From Sapria himalayana (taxonomy: Eukaryota; Streptophyta; Magnoliopsida; Malpighiales; Rafflesiaceae): 64,000 nucleotides of DNA. Under the pieces are notes generated by a model. It worked only from the letters and a program-made list of their open reading frames with translations. It made no database searches and had not been told where the DNA came from. Position 1 is the stretch's first letter, and each line of letters begins with the position of its first letter. Shown here piece after piece: positions 12,041 through 23,080 of this stretch. Position numbers and translations under genes: made by a program. The DNA lies in contig JAREIK010017918.1 in the NCBI GenBank assembly GCA_029783825.1, forward strand, positions 2,459,830 to 2,523,829, read 5' to 3'.

Positions 12041-12724
12041 TTTTTTAATAGCTCATATTATGTGTTTTCTAAAGAGATATATTATGTATTAGTTATTTTC
12101 TTAGAATATGTATTATATGTGTTTCATAAAGACATTTGTGTGTTTTCATTAAATATGTAGTTTACAAAATGTCATATTAATTAAAAAACAAACATTTAAT
12201 AAAATCACATTTTATTTAAACGAACAATCTCATTATTTTTCCAAAGATAATTTCATTTAATAAATCATATTTTAATAAAACAACTAGTCTCATGGTTTCA
12301 AAAATAAATATTATTTAATAATATTATATTTTATCAAAACAAATCATCTAGTGGTTTCAATACTACATATAACTTGAGTCTAATTCAATATTTGGTTTCT
12401 AATCCAATCTATGTGTGTAATAATATATGTTTAAATAACATTGATAGAATGTTGAAAACCTCTTTTGGTCTCACAAATCATAAGTAACTTCTAGCAAAAT
12501 ATTATGACAACCTAAGTTATATGAATGTCTAAGGTATTATAACTTTAGGATAATACTCCTTTTAGTTCTAGGGTTTTACTATAAAATCAAGTACTTTATA
12601 ACTATAAACAAAGTCAATTATTCATAGAATTAATTATCAATACAATGATAAAAAAAATATCTATTATTTAATGTAGTGTAAAATGACAACAATTATATCA
12701 TTGGTCTATGATATATCATCAACA
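12041..12724 (-). repeat. 3' LTR of element C (visible part)
   Basis: It matches the 5' LTR at about 23480-24300 in diverged blocks. The inner edge TCAACA at 12719-12724 reads TGTTGA on the minus strand and is followed by the polypurine tract (12725-12740, GTTAAAGTGAAAAAT on the minus strand). The outer part is lost in the AT-rich repeats. Confidence 0.65.
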
Positions 12725-12849
12725 ATTTTTCACTTTAACTAGGCCCAATCAAATATGTATCTCATACTCATTATCCTAGTATGACTCATATTGTGTTCAG
12801 GAGAATTGCTTAGTTAGTATATTAATAATATTAGCATCTATAGAAACTA

Positions 12850-12854
12850 TATAT
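12850..12854. repeat. Target site duplication TATAT, left copy
   Basis: Five bases, TATAT, lie directly before the TG of the young Copia and are repeated exactly at 18376-18380. Five bases is the usual Copia duplication length. Confidence 0.9.
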
Positions 12855-13611
12855 TGTTGGGTCCGGCCCATCTTCGGGCCAAATTAATAAAATAATAAAA
12901 CAAAAAAAAAAAACGCAGCGAACAAATGCATCTTCGCTGTCGGTGAGTTTTATTTGATTTTTTCTTCGGCTTTCATTTTTTCTTCTCTCTCGTTCAAGGC
13001 AGCGCAACGCAAACGCGATTATCGGTTGTTCAATACTGGCACCCGCTGGTTGTGACCTGGAGAATTGACTCGAAGAACTCGAGCTCCTATATATATTAAG
13101 CATTACAAGAAGCTGCTGTACACCCGATATAAAAGCTTTTTTTCTTCTCTGAGCTTGCAAAGAAATTATTTGGCAAGGGCCTGAACAAGCCAATCCGCAA
13201 CAGCAATTGGGAGTGGCAATCTCTCTCTCTAGCGTTCTCTTCTATTTATTTTTCCCAACCCTATCGAAGTACAGCTACCTGGTTTGCAAGAGAAATCCAT
13301 TTCCTGCTCAATTTTTTCGCTTTGTTGTTGCAATTTGTTTCTCTTTTGTGCTGTTCTTCACTTGCCATTCAAATGGGGAGTTAGCTACTGTTGCTGCGTC
13401 TCTCAAATTGTGCTGTTCTTCACTTGCAGTTGAAAGTAAATAACACGTGTTATAACTTCATTAATATACCTTCTGTTCATGGATTCTGCTGTAAAGATTA
13501 AATTTTAGTATATGGTTATTTGTGATTTCAAATATCAGTGTCTTATTTGTTGGTGTTGAGTGTGACGAGATCATCAAAATCTGAAACTATTATTCCAGAA
13601 ATCTTCTATCA
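12855..13611 (+). repeat. 5' LTR of the young Copia (757 bp)
   Basis: Starts TGTTGGGTCC and ends TCTATCA, and is repeated at 17621-18375. It should hold promoter and polyadenylation signals. Frames inside it on either strand (12831-13193 minus, 13207-13443 plus) recur in the 3' LTR and are not credible genes. Confidence 0.97.
13086..13098 (+). promoter_or_regulatory. Candidate TATA box in the 5' LTR
   Basis: CCTATATATATTA lies about 230 bp into the LTR and about 570 bp before the gag start. It is the best TATA match in the LTR and would place transcription start near 13120-13130. The identical sequence is in the 3' LTR. This is a sequence match only. Confidence 0.5.
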
Positions 13612-13614
13612 AAT

Positions 13615-13626
13615 TGGTATCAGAGG
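13615..13626 (+). other. Primer-binding site, tRNA-Met type
   Basis: TGGTATCAGAGG lies four bases after the LTR end. It matches the plant initiator tRNA-Met complement TGGTATCAGAGC except for the last base. It would prime minus-strand DNA synthesis. Confidence 0.9.
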
Positions 13627-13656
13627 GTTGTTTGATCCGCGTGTCTTGTTTAAGTC

Positions 13657-14514
13657 ATGGAGAGTAACACAAGCCGGATGGTTACTTTGAACGGGTCCAA
13701 TTATCATGTTTGGAAGGGGAAGATGGAAGATCTCATGTATGTGAAAGATTATTATTTGCCAGTGTTTGCCAAAGAGAAGCCATCGGGTAAAACTGATGAA
13801 GAGTGGGAGCTTTGTCACCGTCAGGTATGCGGCTACATCAGGCAATGGGTAGATGATAACGTACTCAACCACGTTAGTGAAGAAAAACATGCGCGGACCT
13901 TGTGGAGCAAACTCGAGGAATTGTACGCACGGAAGACCGGCAACAACAAGTTATTTTTGATCAAGCAAATGATGGCCTTAAAATATCAAGATGGAAAAGC
14001 CATGTCAGACCACTTGAACACATTCCAGGGAATTATCAATCAGCTGGCTGGAATGAACATCAAGTTTGATGATGAAATACAAGGGCTGTGGCTTCTCGGT
14101 ACGTTACCAGACTCGTGGGAGACGTTCAGGACGTCTTTGTCTAACTCATCCACAAACGGCGTTTGCTCTATGGACTTGGTGAAAAGCGGTGTCCTAAACG
14201 AAGAGATGAGAAGAAAATCACAGGGTTCTTCTTCGTATTCGGATGTCCTATTTGCTGAAAAGCGGGGGAGAAGTCAGAGTAGGGGTCCGAATGATAGAAA
14301 CCGAAGTAAAAGCAAGTCGAGAAAGCATGCCAACTTTGAGTGTTATCATTGTGGCAAAAAGGGACACATCAAGAGGTTTTGTAGAAAATTCCTAAGAGAG
14401 AATTCGAATGCCAGAGGAAAGGATAAGAAGACCGAAGAGGGTGCAAATAGTGAGAAGGTAGCGGCAGCCATCGACGATTTTCTTATTTTATATGACGAGT
14501 TGGGTGATCGATAG
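13657..14514 (+). CDS. gag: Copia Gag protein
   Basis: A 285-residue Gag, the RNA-binding structural protein of the retrotransposon particle. Residues about 10-200 form the UBN2-type capsid-like domain: it opens LNGSNYHVWKGKMEDLMYVK and contains LWSKLEELYARK and FLIKQMMALKYQDG. A basic serine/arginine-rich linker follows (about 205-225). Then comes a perfect zinc knuckle, CYHCGKKGHIKRFC, at residues 229-242 (CX2CX4HX4C). The ATG at 13657 is 31 bases after the primer-binding site and is the first ATG of the internal region. The frame ends in TAG at 14512-14514, 23 bases inside the pol frame. In most relatives the frame runs on into protease, so this stop is unusual and may reflect a small deletion (inference). 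Confidence 0.93.
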   Translation: MESNTSRMVTLNGSNYHVWKGKMEDLMYVKDYYLPVFAKEKPSGKTDEEWELCHRQVCGYIRQWVDDNVLNHVSEEKHARTLWSKLEELYARKTGNNKLFLIKQMMALKYQDGKAMSDHLNTFQGIINQLAGMNIKFDDEIQGLWLLGTLPDSWETFRTSLSNSSTNGVCSMDLVKSGVLNEEMRRKSQGSSSYSDVLFAEKRGRSQSRGPNDRNRSKSKSRKHANFECYHCGKKGHIKRFCRKFLRENSNARGKDKKTEEGANSEKVAAAIDDFLILYDELGDR

Positions 14515-17500
14515 TGGCGCCTCGATACATGCTACATCGCGGATGGATTTCTTTGTATCTTACACTTCCGGTGACTTTGGAAGTGTTAGGATGGGTAACG
14601 ATGGCATTGCTAAGGCCATTGGTATGGGAGACGTACACTTAGAGACCGACAATGGCAACACCTTGATTCTGAAAGGTGTGAAGCATATTCCCGATGTCCG
14701 CATGAATTTGATCTCCACAGGCAAGCTCGATGACGAAGGGTTTTGCAGCACCTTTTATAATGGAAAATGGAAGCTCACCAAAGGTTCCCTGATCGTGGCG
14801 AGGGGACAAAAATATTCTTCATTGTATGTGACGCAAGCAAAGATTGCAAATTCCATGGTGAATACGGTTGATGGTGATGATGTCGTGGAGCTTTGGCACA
14901 ACCGGCTTGCACACATGAGTGAGAAGGGTTTGATGATGTTGGCCAAGAAGAATCTTCTCTCAGGTATTAAAAAGGGTCTTCTAAAACGGTGTGTTCACTG
15001 TTTAGCAGGTAAACAGACACGTGTTGCTTTCAATAAAACTTGTCATTTACGGAAGCCCGGTGTACTCGATCTGGTACACTCTGATGTGTGTGGTCCTATG
15101 AAGACGAGAACACTTGGTGGAGCTTCGTATTTTGTAACTTTTATTGATGATCACTCCAAAAAGACTTGGGCGTATACACTGAAGTCCAAGGATCAAGTAT
15201 TGGATGTCTTCAAGCAGTTTCATGCTCTTGTAGAGAGACAGACTGGTGTAAAACTGAAGATCATCCGGACAGATAACGGAGGTGAGTACTGTGGTCCTTT
15301 TGATGAGTATTGCAGACAACAGGGTATTTTGCATCAAAAGACACCTCCGAAGACTCCTCAGTTGAATGGCTTAGCTGAGAGGATGAACAGGACACATGTG
15401 GAAAGGGTAAGATGTTTACTTTCGCATTCGCAGCTACCGAGATCCTTCTGGGGTGAAGCCTTGAGTACGGTGGTACATGTTTTGAATCTCACGCCGTGTG
15501 TTCCGTTGGGTTTTGAGGTTCCAGACAGGATGTGGTCAGGTAAGGAAATCTCTTATGATCATCTTCGTGTCTTTGGGTGCAAGGCATTTGTCCATATTTC
15601 GAAAGATGAGAGGTCTAAGCTCGATGCGAAGACAAGACCGTGCGTGTTCCTCGGTTATGGTCTTGATGAGTTTGGTTACATGTTCTATGACCCGGTAATG
15701 AATAAACTTATTAGAAGCCAAGATGCAGTGTTTATAGAAAACCAGGGCATTAAAGACATCAACAAGGCAGAGATGACAGAGAGGTACATTGATGATTTAA
15801 TTGATTTAGATCCAGTTCCTGCCCATGCAACGCATACTGATCACGGGGGAGTGGTGCCGGATTATACCGATGGCACCACCGATAATGAAACTCCCGCTGT
15901 TGGTGATTCCGAGCCGACTGAACAAGTCAAGGAAGAGGTTCAAGAGCAGCCAGTTGAACCTCAGTTGAGAAGATCTACTAGAGACCGGCATCCGTCTACA
16001 AGATACACTCAGGATGAATATGTGATGCTCACGGATACAGGAGAGCCAGAAACTTACCAACAGGCAATTTCTGCTGATAACAAGAAGGAGTGGTTGAAAG
16101 CTATGGATGAAGAGATGCAATCTCTCCACGAGAACCACACTTATGACTTGGTGAAGTTACCACAAGGCAATAAGGCTCTCAAGAACAGATGGACTTACAG
16201 ATTAAAGACCGAAAATGCTAGCTCACAGCCAAGATACAAGGCGCGATTGGTTGTGAAGGGGTTTGGTCAGAAGCAAGGTATCGACTTTGAAGAAATATTC
16301 TCACCGGTGGTGAAAATGTCCTCGATCCGAGTTGCTCTTGGTTTAGCAGCACGCTTGAACCTGGAGATCGAGCAACTTGATGTGAAGACTGCATTTCTTC
16401 ATGGAGACCTGGAAGAAGAAATTTACATGGAGCAGCCCGAGGGATTTAAAGTCAGGGGAAAAGAGCACCTTGTGTGCAAGTTGAAGAAGAGCCTGTACGG
16501 CCTCAAACAAGCTCCAAGGCAATGTTACAAAAAGTTTGACTCTTTTATGGTAAGTCACGGGTATAGCAGGACGTCGTCAGATCACTGTGTGTTTGTCAAA
16601 TATTTCGATGATGACTTCATCATTCTCCTCTTGTATGTTGACGATATGTTAATCATAGGCCATAATACTAACAAGATTGCTATGTTAAAGAGAGAGTTGA
16701 CCAAGTCCTTCGCCATGAAAGACTTGGGATCGGCAAAGAGGATACTTGGCATGGCGATTTCTCGTGATAGGAAGAACGGGAAGCTGTGGTTATCTCAGGA
16801 AGACTACATTGAGAAGATCCTCAAGAAGTTCAACATGAGTAAGGCCAAGGCGGTTTGTTCTCCACTTGCAGGTCATTTCAAGCTAAATTCGGAGCAATGT
16901 CCTACAAGTAAGAAAGACAAGGTGGACATGAGTAGAATTCCTTATGCCTCCGCAGTTGGCAGCTTAATGTATGCCATGGTCTGCACTAGGCCCGACATTG
17001 CTCACTCTGTTGGAGTAGTCAGTCGGTTTCTCTCCAATCCTGGGAAAGAGCACTGGAAAGCAGTAAAGTGGATATTAAGATATCTGAGAGGTACTTCCAG
17101 GGTGTGTCTATGTTTTGGCGGCAGCGATACTATGTTAGTTGGGTATACCGATTCAGATATGGCAGGTGATATTGATTCCAGAAAATCCGTTTCAGGATTC
17201 TTGATGACTTTTGCAGGGGGAGCCATGTCCTGGCAATCGAAGCTGCAAAAGTGCGTGGCGCTATCTACCACAGAAGCTGAGTACATTGCAATCACTGAGG
17301 GTTGCAAGGAGGCTTTGTGGATGAAGAGATTCCTTGAGGAATTGGGTTTGCGCCAACAGAAGTATGTCGTATTCAGTGATAGCCAGAGTGCTATTCACCT
17401 CTCCAAGAACTCGTCATTTCATTCGAAGTGCAAGCACATTGAAGTGAGGTATCATTGGATTCGAGACGTTCTCGAGTCAAAGCAGTTGCACTTGGCGAAA

Positions 17501-17605
17501 GTGCACACCAGTGAGAATGGTTCGGATATGTTGACGAAGACTTTGCCGAAAGAGAAGCTTGAGGCTTGTCGACAAAGAGCGGGCTTGTTGGGGCCCACCG
17601 GATGA
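14492..17605 (+). CDS. pol: Copia Pol polyprotein (protease, integrase, RT, RNase H)
   Basis: A 1037-residue Pol with no internal stop. The protease active site is DSGAS at residues 7-11, so part of the domain's N-terminus would have to come from the gag frame. The integrase zinc region has His about 135 and 140 and Cys about 168 and 171; its core has Asp in LVHSDV (about 197), Asp in RTDNGGEY (about 260) and Glu in LAERMNR (about 294). Reverse transcriptase runs from about 535 to 800 with YVDDML near 714. RNase H has TDSDMAGD (about 885), TTEAEY (about 925) and SDSQSA (about 961). Cys678 in APRQCY replaces the usual Trp, and TPQLNG replaces TPQQNG. The first ATG is at 14492 and the frame is open back to 14462, where a TAG closes it. 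Pol is in the +1 frame relative to Gag. Confidence 0.93.
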   Translation: MTSWVIDSGASIHATSRMDFFVSYTSGDFGSVRMGNDGIAKAIGMGDVHLETDNGNTLILKGVKHIPDVRMNLISTGKLDDEGFCSTFYNGKWKLTKGSLIVARGQKYSSLYVTQAKIANSMVNTVDGDDVVELWHNRLAHMSEKGLMMLAKKNLLSGIKKGLLKRCVHCLAGKQTRVAFNKTCHLRKPGVLDLVHSDVCGPMKTRTLGGASYFVTFIDDHSKKTWAYTLKSKDQVLDVFKQFHALVERQTGVKLKIIRTDNGGEYCGPFDEYCRQQGILHQKTPPKTPQLNGLAERMNRTHVERVRCLLSHSQLPRSFWGEALSTVVHVLNLTPCVPLGFEVPDRMWSGKEISYDHLRVFGCKAFVHISKDERSKLDAKTRPCVFLGYGLDEFGYMFYDPVMNKLIRSQDAVFIENQGIKDINKAEMTERYIDDLIDLDPVPAHATHTDHGGVVPDYTDGTTDNETPAVGDSEPTEQVKEEVQEQPVEPQLRRSTRDRHPSTRYTQDEYVMLTDTGEPETYQQAISADNKKEWLKAMDEEMQSLHENHTYDLVKLPQGNKALKNRWTYRLKTENASSQPRYKARLVVKGFGQKQGIDFEEIFSPVVKMSSIRVALGLAARLNLEIEQLDVKTAFLHGDLEEEIYMEQPEGFKVRGKEHLVCKLKKSLYGLKQAPRQCYKKFDSFMVSHGYSRTSSDHCVFVKYFDDDFIILLLYVDDMLIIGHNTNKIAMLKRELTKSFAMKDLGSAKRILGMAISRDRKNGKLWLSQEDYIEKILKKFNMSKAKAVCSPLAGHFKLNSEQCPTSKKDKVDMSRIPYASAVGSLMYAMVCTRPDIAHSVGVVSRFLSNPGKEHWKAVKWILRYLRGTSRVCLCFGGSDTMLVGYTDSDMAGDIDSRKSVSGFLMTFAGGAMSWQSKLQKCVALSTTEAEYIAITEGCKEALWMKRFLEELGLRQQKYVVFSDSQSAIHLSKNSSFHSKCKHIEVRYHWIRDVLESKQLHLAKVHTSENGSDMLTKTLPKEKLEACRQRAGLLGPTG

Positions 17606-17609
17606 GCCG

Positions 17610-17618
17610 AAGGGGGAG
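17610..17618 (+). other. Polypurine tract of the young Copia
   Basis: AAGGGGGAG lies two bases before the TG of the 3' LTR, right after the pol stop codon (17603-17605). It would prime plus-strand DNA synthesis. Confidence 0.9.
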
Positions 17619-17620
17619 TT

Positions 17621-18375
17621 TGTTGGGTCCGGCCCATCTTCGGGCCAAATTAATAAAATAATAAAACAAAAAAAAAACGCAGCGAACAAATGCATCTTCG
17701 CTGTCGGTGAGTTTTATTTGATTTTTTCTTCGGCTTTCGTTTTTTCTTCTCTCTCGTTCAAGGCAGCGCAACGCAAACGCGATTATCGGTTGTTCAATAC
17801 TGGCACCCGCTGGTTGTGACCTGGAGAATTGACTCGAAGAACTCGAGCTCCTATATATATTAAGCATTACAAGAAGCTGCTGTACACCCGATATAGAAGC
17901 TTTTTTTCTTCTCTGAGCTTGCAAAGAAATTATTTGGCAAGGGCCTGAACAAGCCAATCCGCAACAGCAATTGGGAGTGGCAATCTCTCTCTCTAGCGTT
18001 CTCTTCTATTTATTTTTCCCAACCCTATCGAAGTACAGCTACCTGGTTTGCAAGAGAAATCCATTTCCTGCTCAATTTTTTCGCTTTGTTGTTGCAATTT
18101 GTTTCTCTTTTGTGCTGTTCTTCACTTGCCATTCAAATGGGGAGTTAGCTACTGTTGCTGCATCTCTCAAATTGTGCCGTTCTTCACTTGCAGTTGAAAG
18201 TAAATAACGTGTTTTATAACTTCATTAATATACCTTCTGTTCATGGATTCTGCTGTAAAGATTAAATTTTAGTATATGGTTATTTGTGATTTCAAATATC
18301 AGTGTCTTATTTGTTGGTGTTGAGTGTGACGAGATCATCAAAATCTGAAACTATTATTCCAGAAATCTTCTATCA
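17621..18375 (+). repeat. 3' LTR of the young Copia (755 bp)
   Basis: Nearly identical to 12855-13611. Differences noted: the A run near the start (10 against 12), four transitions (near 17739, 17897, 18162 and 18178), and TAACGTGTTTTATAAC in place of TAACACGTGTTATAAC. Minus-strand frames at 17391-17957 cross the pol/LTR junction and are artefacts. Confidence 0.97.
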
Positions 18376-18380
18376 TATAT
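18376..18380. repeat. Target site duplication TATAT, right copy
   Basis: Exact repeat of 12850-12854 directly after the CA of the 3' LTR. Confidence 0.9.
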
Positions 18381-21300
18381 AAATAAATAAATATATGTGT
18401 GTGTGTGTGTGTGCATTTCCTCTCTCAATAATGTATCAAATGAGATGAGAACATCTTAAAATATTTTAAATCTTTGATGTGATCATGGTTTCTTAGCCTA
18501 TGATATGACCACATTGCCATCACAATATAATTATAGTAGATTTGTATTGCTTGGAATCACTCCCAGACTGAATCATTCCCACTCAAATATACTTTTTGAT
18601 CCAAACACCCTCATTAGCTACTTCTGAAGAACCTATATATCTGTATAGTCATCCTTATCAAGTTAGAAGCTAACATGTATGTAACCATTTATAACTACCT
18701 CATCTTATCGACCTCCATACAAAAAATATATCTTTGGTTATTCTGAAGGATTTAAGAATATTCTTTATTATAGTCAAGTGACTTTAATTGAGATCAGACT
18801 AATATCTACTGATCATGCTTAAAGTACATGAGGCTTTAGGGTGAGTACAAAACATGTAATTCAAGATAGATTTGATGCAATCTTACTCCTTTAAGATATA
18901 TTGGAGCCAAAATCATGAGATATTGCTAAAAATGCTTTCTTAAAATCCTACTTATTGAATTTTTTAGGTCCTTGTCTATATATGTACTATGACTTAGGCT
19001 AATAAACCTGTTAGATCTATCTATATAGTTTTTTATACTTAATACATAAGTATAGCCTCATATAATTTTTTTTTATTAAGAAAATGTTTTTGCCAAGAAT
19101 TGACATTCTATAAGGCATGAATATCATTTCATATGAGAAAAATATCATCAACATAAAGTACTAAAAAAGTAATTATGCTCCCCCTAAGCTTCTTATAAAT
19201 GCAAGGGTCATCATCCATTTTGATAAAGATAATTACTTTAATTATTTAATCAAAATAAAAATTTCAACTCTGAGATTCCTATTATAATGCATAAATTGAT
19301 CTGTGAAACATACATACCATTCCAAAATTCTTAGGATCAACAAAATTCTTAAATTTTTTCATGCATACATCCTCTAGTACATTTCTCATAATTATAACAC
19401 ACAATTATGGAAAAAAAATCCTTATAAATTTAAGCATACTAATTGGTGAAAATGTTTCATCATAATCAATACAGATTGCATAAAACATTTTTCTACCAAT
19501 CGGGCTTTAAAAGTATGCACATTTCCATCTATATTAATTTTGTTTTCAATAACCTACTTGTATATTAAAAGTATGCTTTAAAAGTATGCACATTTTTATT
19601 AAGAACTACCAATCATGCTTTAAACCTTCATGTTGATTAATCAAGTTTCAAACTTGATTATCACATATGAATTATATCTTATATTTCATGGCTTCTATCT
19701 ATTCTATGAGTTTGGACTAAATATGACCACTTGGTAAAATATAGGCTCATAGTGATCTATAAAAATAATATCTTGATTATCAATTATGAGAAATCCATAT
19801 ATGTACATTCTGATTAATCCTACCGAACCTTCTTTTACAACTTCAATAGAAACTTATGAGACCTTTTTGAAATTGTATATTTGGTTCAATAATATTTCGT
19901 AGTTCTTAAACTTTTTTAAGTTGAAGTTTACTCTCACTAGTCCTTTTGGATATAAACTATTTTCTTAAAATAAAAAATTTTGAGCAATAAACACTTTGTT
20001 CTCAAATATATTATAAAAGTAATAACCTTTTCTTTCCTTAGGATATCATATGAAATAATATTTATCTAATTTGTGAGTTAATTAGTCATAAGTTTGATGC
20101 CTCATATAAGCTTTACAATATCAAAAATTAATAAAAGATAAGTTGGGATACTTTCTAGTTCATATCTCATATGGTATCTTTTGAACCATCTTAGAAATAA
20201 TCAACAAATTCTGAAAGCATCAATCATCATATATCTATCTAAATCATCATAGATTAAATCATATCTAATAAAATTGATTTTCGTCATTCAGAAATGTCAT
20301 TGCACCGAAGCATTCTTACTTGAATTAGTTGGGAAATCATTACATAATATCTAAGATAATCAACAAATTATTGGATTTAGTTTTCACCATCTGAATTTAA
20401 TCAAAGTATTTTAATATATTTTCCTAGTTATTTTTATACCTAATTCTTAAAAATTTTGAATTTTTTAAAAGATGTACTTTTATGTTTCATCAGATAGATG
20501 TAGAAATATCTTCTAAAATTATCTATAAAGGTACGTAATAATCCTTTATAGTAGTCAAACTTATTGGTCCACATATATCACAATATATAAGGCCAAATAA
20601 GTCATCATTTCTCTCATTATGCCTTGTAAGAGGAGCTTTTATCATTTTGTTTGATAGATAAAATTTCTATATTTCTCAAGATTCAAAATCAAATGAATAA
20701 AAAAAATCTTTTACGAAGTTTTAAAATATTTTTCTCATTTTTATGCCTTCAAAAATAATTTCAAAGATTGTATTTAAATCATTTGATTTAAATCTTTTAG
20801 TATTAATATTATAAGTTGATTTAATGATTGGATTATCATAACATAGAAAATATATAACATTTTATATTTGCCATTATTGTTTTTAAACATAATAGCAAAT
20901 ATAATTATATTCAAATAAAAAATAGAAACTATATTCCACCTTATAATAGAACATAATTATAATTTTTTAATCCAAAATAAGTTATGAGGATAAAGATTAA
21001 GTATACTTTCCTATAGCAAAGGCAACAACATATGCTTCATTGCCAAGATGTAGGTTTACCTCTTCTTTGATTAATAATTTAATATTTTTTATATCATTTA
21101 CTTTAACATAAATGTGAGATGTAAACTTATATCTAATAACCTTAGAAATTAAGTAGATAGATTGACTTTTATAGCTTAAGATATAGTCTCACTATTCTTC
21201 ATTTTCTTTTGATCTTCCAAGTGGAGTTTATATTTTATTTTTTAAAGACCTAGCTCATGATAGAAAAATCATCCTTCCTCATTAAGTTTCTTAATATTGG

Positions 21301-21960
21301 GATAATGATTAAACTTAGGGCTGTGATTGTCTTTCTTATAATCTGCATTCTCACTATTACTTTTTCCTTTCCTCTTAATGCCATTGACCTTTTGAACCAT
21401 CAATATATTAGCAGTAGCATATTGTTGTAGGAGTATTAAGAATTCATGTAGCTAAATGAATGGTTTCTTCATATTGTACTTATTATAGTATATTACAATA
21501 TTATCATATGTATTTAGAAAAAATTGGAGAATAATATCAACGTCCAACTCTTAGCTAATCAATAGAACAAGTTTCTCCAAATGGTTAAGGTAACCTTTCA
21601 TTTTTAGAACATGATAATTGACTGAGATTCATATAACCATTTTCAGGAAAGTAATACCTTAATGATATCAAGACTTAAATATGTGCCTTCTCTTGAAGTA
21701 TTTTCTTGAGTTGACATATCTTAATGAATCCCTCTATGTCTATTATTTTTTTGAAGTTCAGAATTCATGTTGGTAAGTATGAGATAAGTGATGTTGAGAG
21801 AATCATTTTGTGATTTACTAGAAGTATCCATTTTGGTTTTAAGGGCATTATCAGTAGCATTGTTCTAGGACATGTAATTGTATTTCTTACATAAGTACAA
21901 TTATTAAACTTCTATATCAGACTATGAAGTTTATATCATTGAGTTTGTCCTTCTCAATAA
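18381..21960 (-). pseudogene. gag-pol remnant of element C
   Basis: The minus strand holds, in broken frames, the same series as A. RNase H is at about 18440-18700; reverse transcriptase at about 18930-19950, where 18960-19060 parallels 1370-1460 of A and the region around 19140-19160 the A catalytic motif. Integrase is at about 20280-20800, the protease region at about 20990-21180, the gag zinc region at about 21240-21400 and gag at about 21400-21960. No frame exceeds the length expected by chance, and stops are dense. Identification rests on colinear similarity with A, not on intact motifs. A TG run at 18395-18412 lies next to the young Copia. Confidence 0.65.
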
Positions 21961-23080
21961 TTAAATACATAGAAAAATATAATACATTATCTGATGTCAT
22001 TATCTATAAATCACATATAGATTACTTTATTAAATATTTGCGAGGTAAAAATTATTCACAATAAATTTTATTAACAATTTAAAAATCCTCATATATTAAA
22101 TAAATAATTTTAACACATGAGACTTTTAGTTGGCCAAGATCAATATTTCACCTAATTTCGAGTAAGCTTTGTCTTATAGCTAAAAATTGTTTAATTTAGG
22201 TAAGTAACTTATAACAAATGACATCTCATATAACTATTGGGTCACAATAGGATTTAATATCAAATGTCTTGTTAAAATTCACATTTAATGCCTAGGGTCC
22301 TAACTATTAAGTTAAACCAATATATACATTTGATAGTAAACTACACTCTGTACTATCACATGTATATATGGGTTTTGAAAAATCCATATATAGATGATCA
22401 AAAGAATGTGAGAGGTGTAGAAATTTGTTAGTCATTTTCATGACGCACATTTAAATGAGTGATTTTTATCTTAATGCATTAATATATAATATCACGTGTG
22501 TGTGTGTGTGTGTGTGTGTAACATAACATGTCTATATAGCATCGCATGTATACATGACATAAAAAATGTCATAGTATGACTTATAATCCAAATTGATCTT
22601 TGGTCAACCTATTGTGTATATTAGTTTTAAGAGTCATACTATACACCATGCATTTTTATGAATTAACATTAAATATATTGAAAACAATAAATAAAATTAG
22701 TTTTAACAGTCATGCTATACACCATAGATTTCTCACAAAAATATACAAAAAAAATATTAATCTATGAATCACGTAATGATAATTTCATATTTATTCAAAT
22801 TAAATATTATAGATTATTAATAATCACATGTTTTTTTAATCAAATTAAATTAAACAAATTATTAATTTAATTGTGCATTACAATTATGTGATTATTGAAT
22901 GAAAGTCATTTATATACAAATGACATATCCAAATTTCTTAAACACAAAGAAATAAGAAAACCAATTAATTAACATCACAAGTACAGACTAGTACAACTAT
23001 TTGTGTTTAATTAATTTTAAAAAATATATTGTACAACAAATTTATCCCACACAAAAGTTGTCTAACTATCCTAATCATAT
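21961..23080 (-). other. Non-coding leader of element C
   Basis: AT-rich with no coding frame. It parallels the leader of A; for example the block around 22130-22330 resembles 4640-4810. A TG run lies at 22496-22519. A weak, mutated primer-binding-like sequence sits near 23065-23085. Confidence 0.5.

Larger units (their letters stand above)
12855..18375 (+). mobile_element. Near-intact young Ty1/Copia retrotransposon
   Basis: A 5521-bp plus-strand element with all structural parts: 5' LTR, tRNA-Met primer-binding site, gag, pol with protease, integrase, reverse transcriptase and RNase H, polypurine tract, 3' LTR and exact TATAT target duplications. By eye the LTRs differ by only four transitions, one small rearranged site and a two-base difference in an A run, so insertion was recent. 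It is clearly GC-richer than the DNA around it. It lies in the RNase H region of element C in opposite orientation. The gag and pol frames are offset, so a single polyprotein is not encoded. The lineage looks Tork/TNT1-94-like, at low certainty. Confidence 0.97.

Noticed and set aside
12831..13193. 120-residue minus-strand frame, repeated in part at 17391-17957
   Set aside because: It lies across the LTR edge and inside the LTR, recurs only because the LTR is duplicated, and shows no domain.
13207..13443. 78-residue plus-strand frame with a hydrophobic start, repeated at 17971-18207
   Set aside because: It is inside both LTRs and upstream of gag. The signal-like hydrophobicity follows from T-rich sequence and there is no supporting motif.
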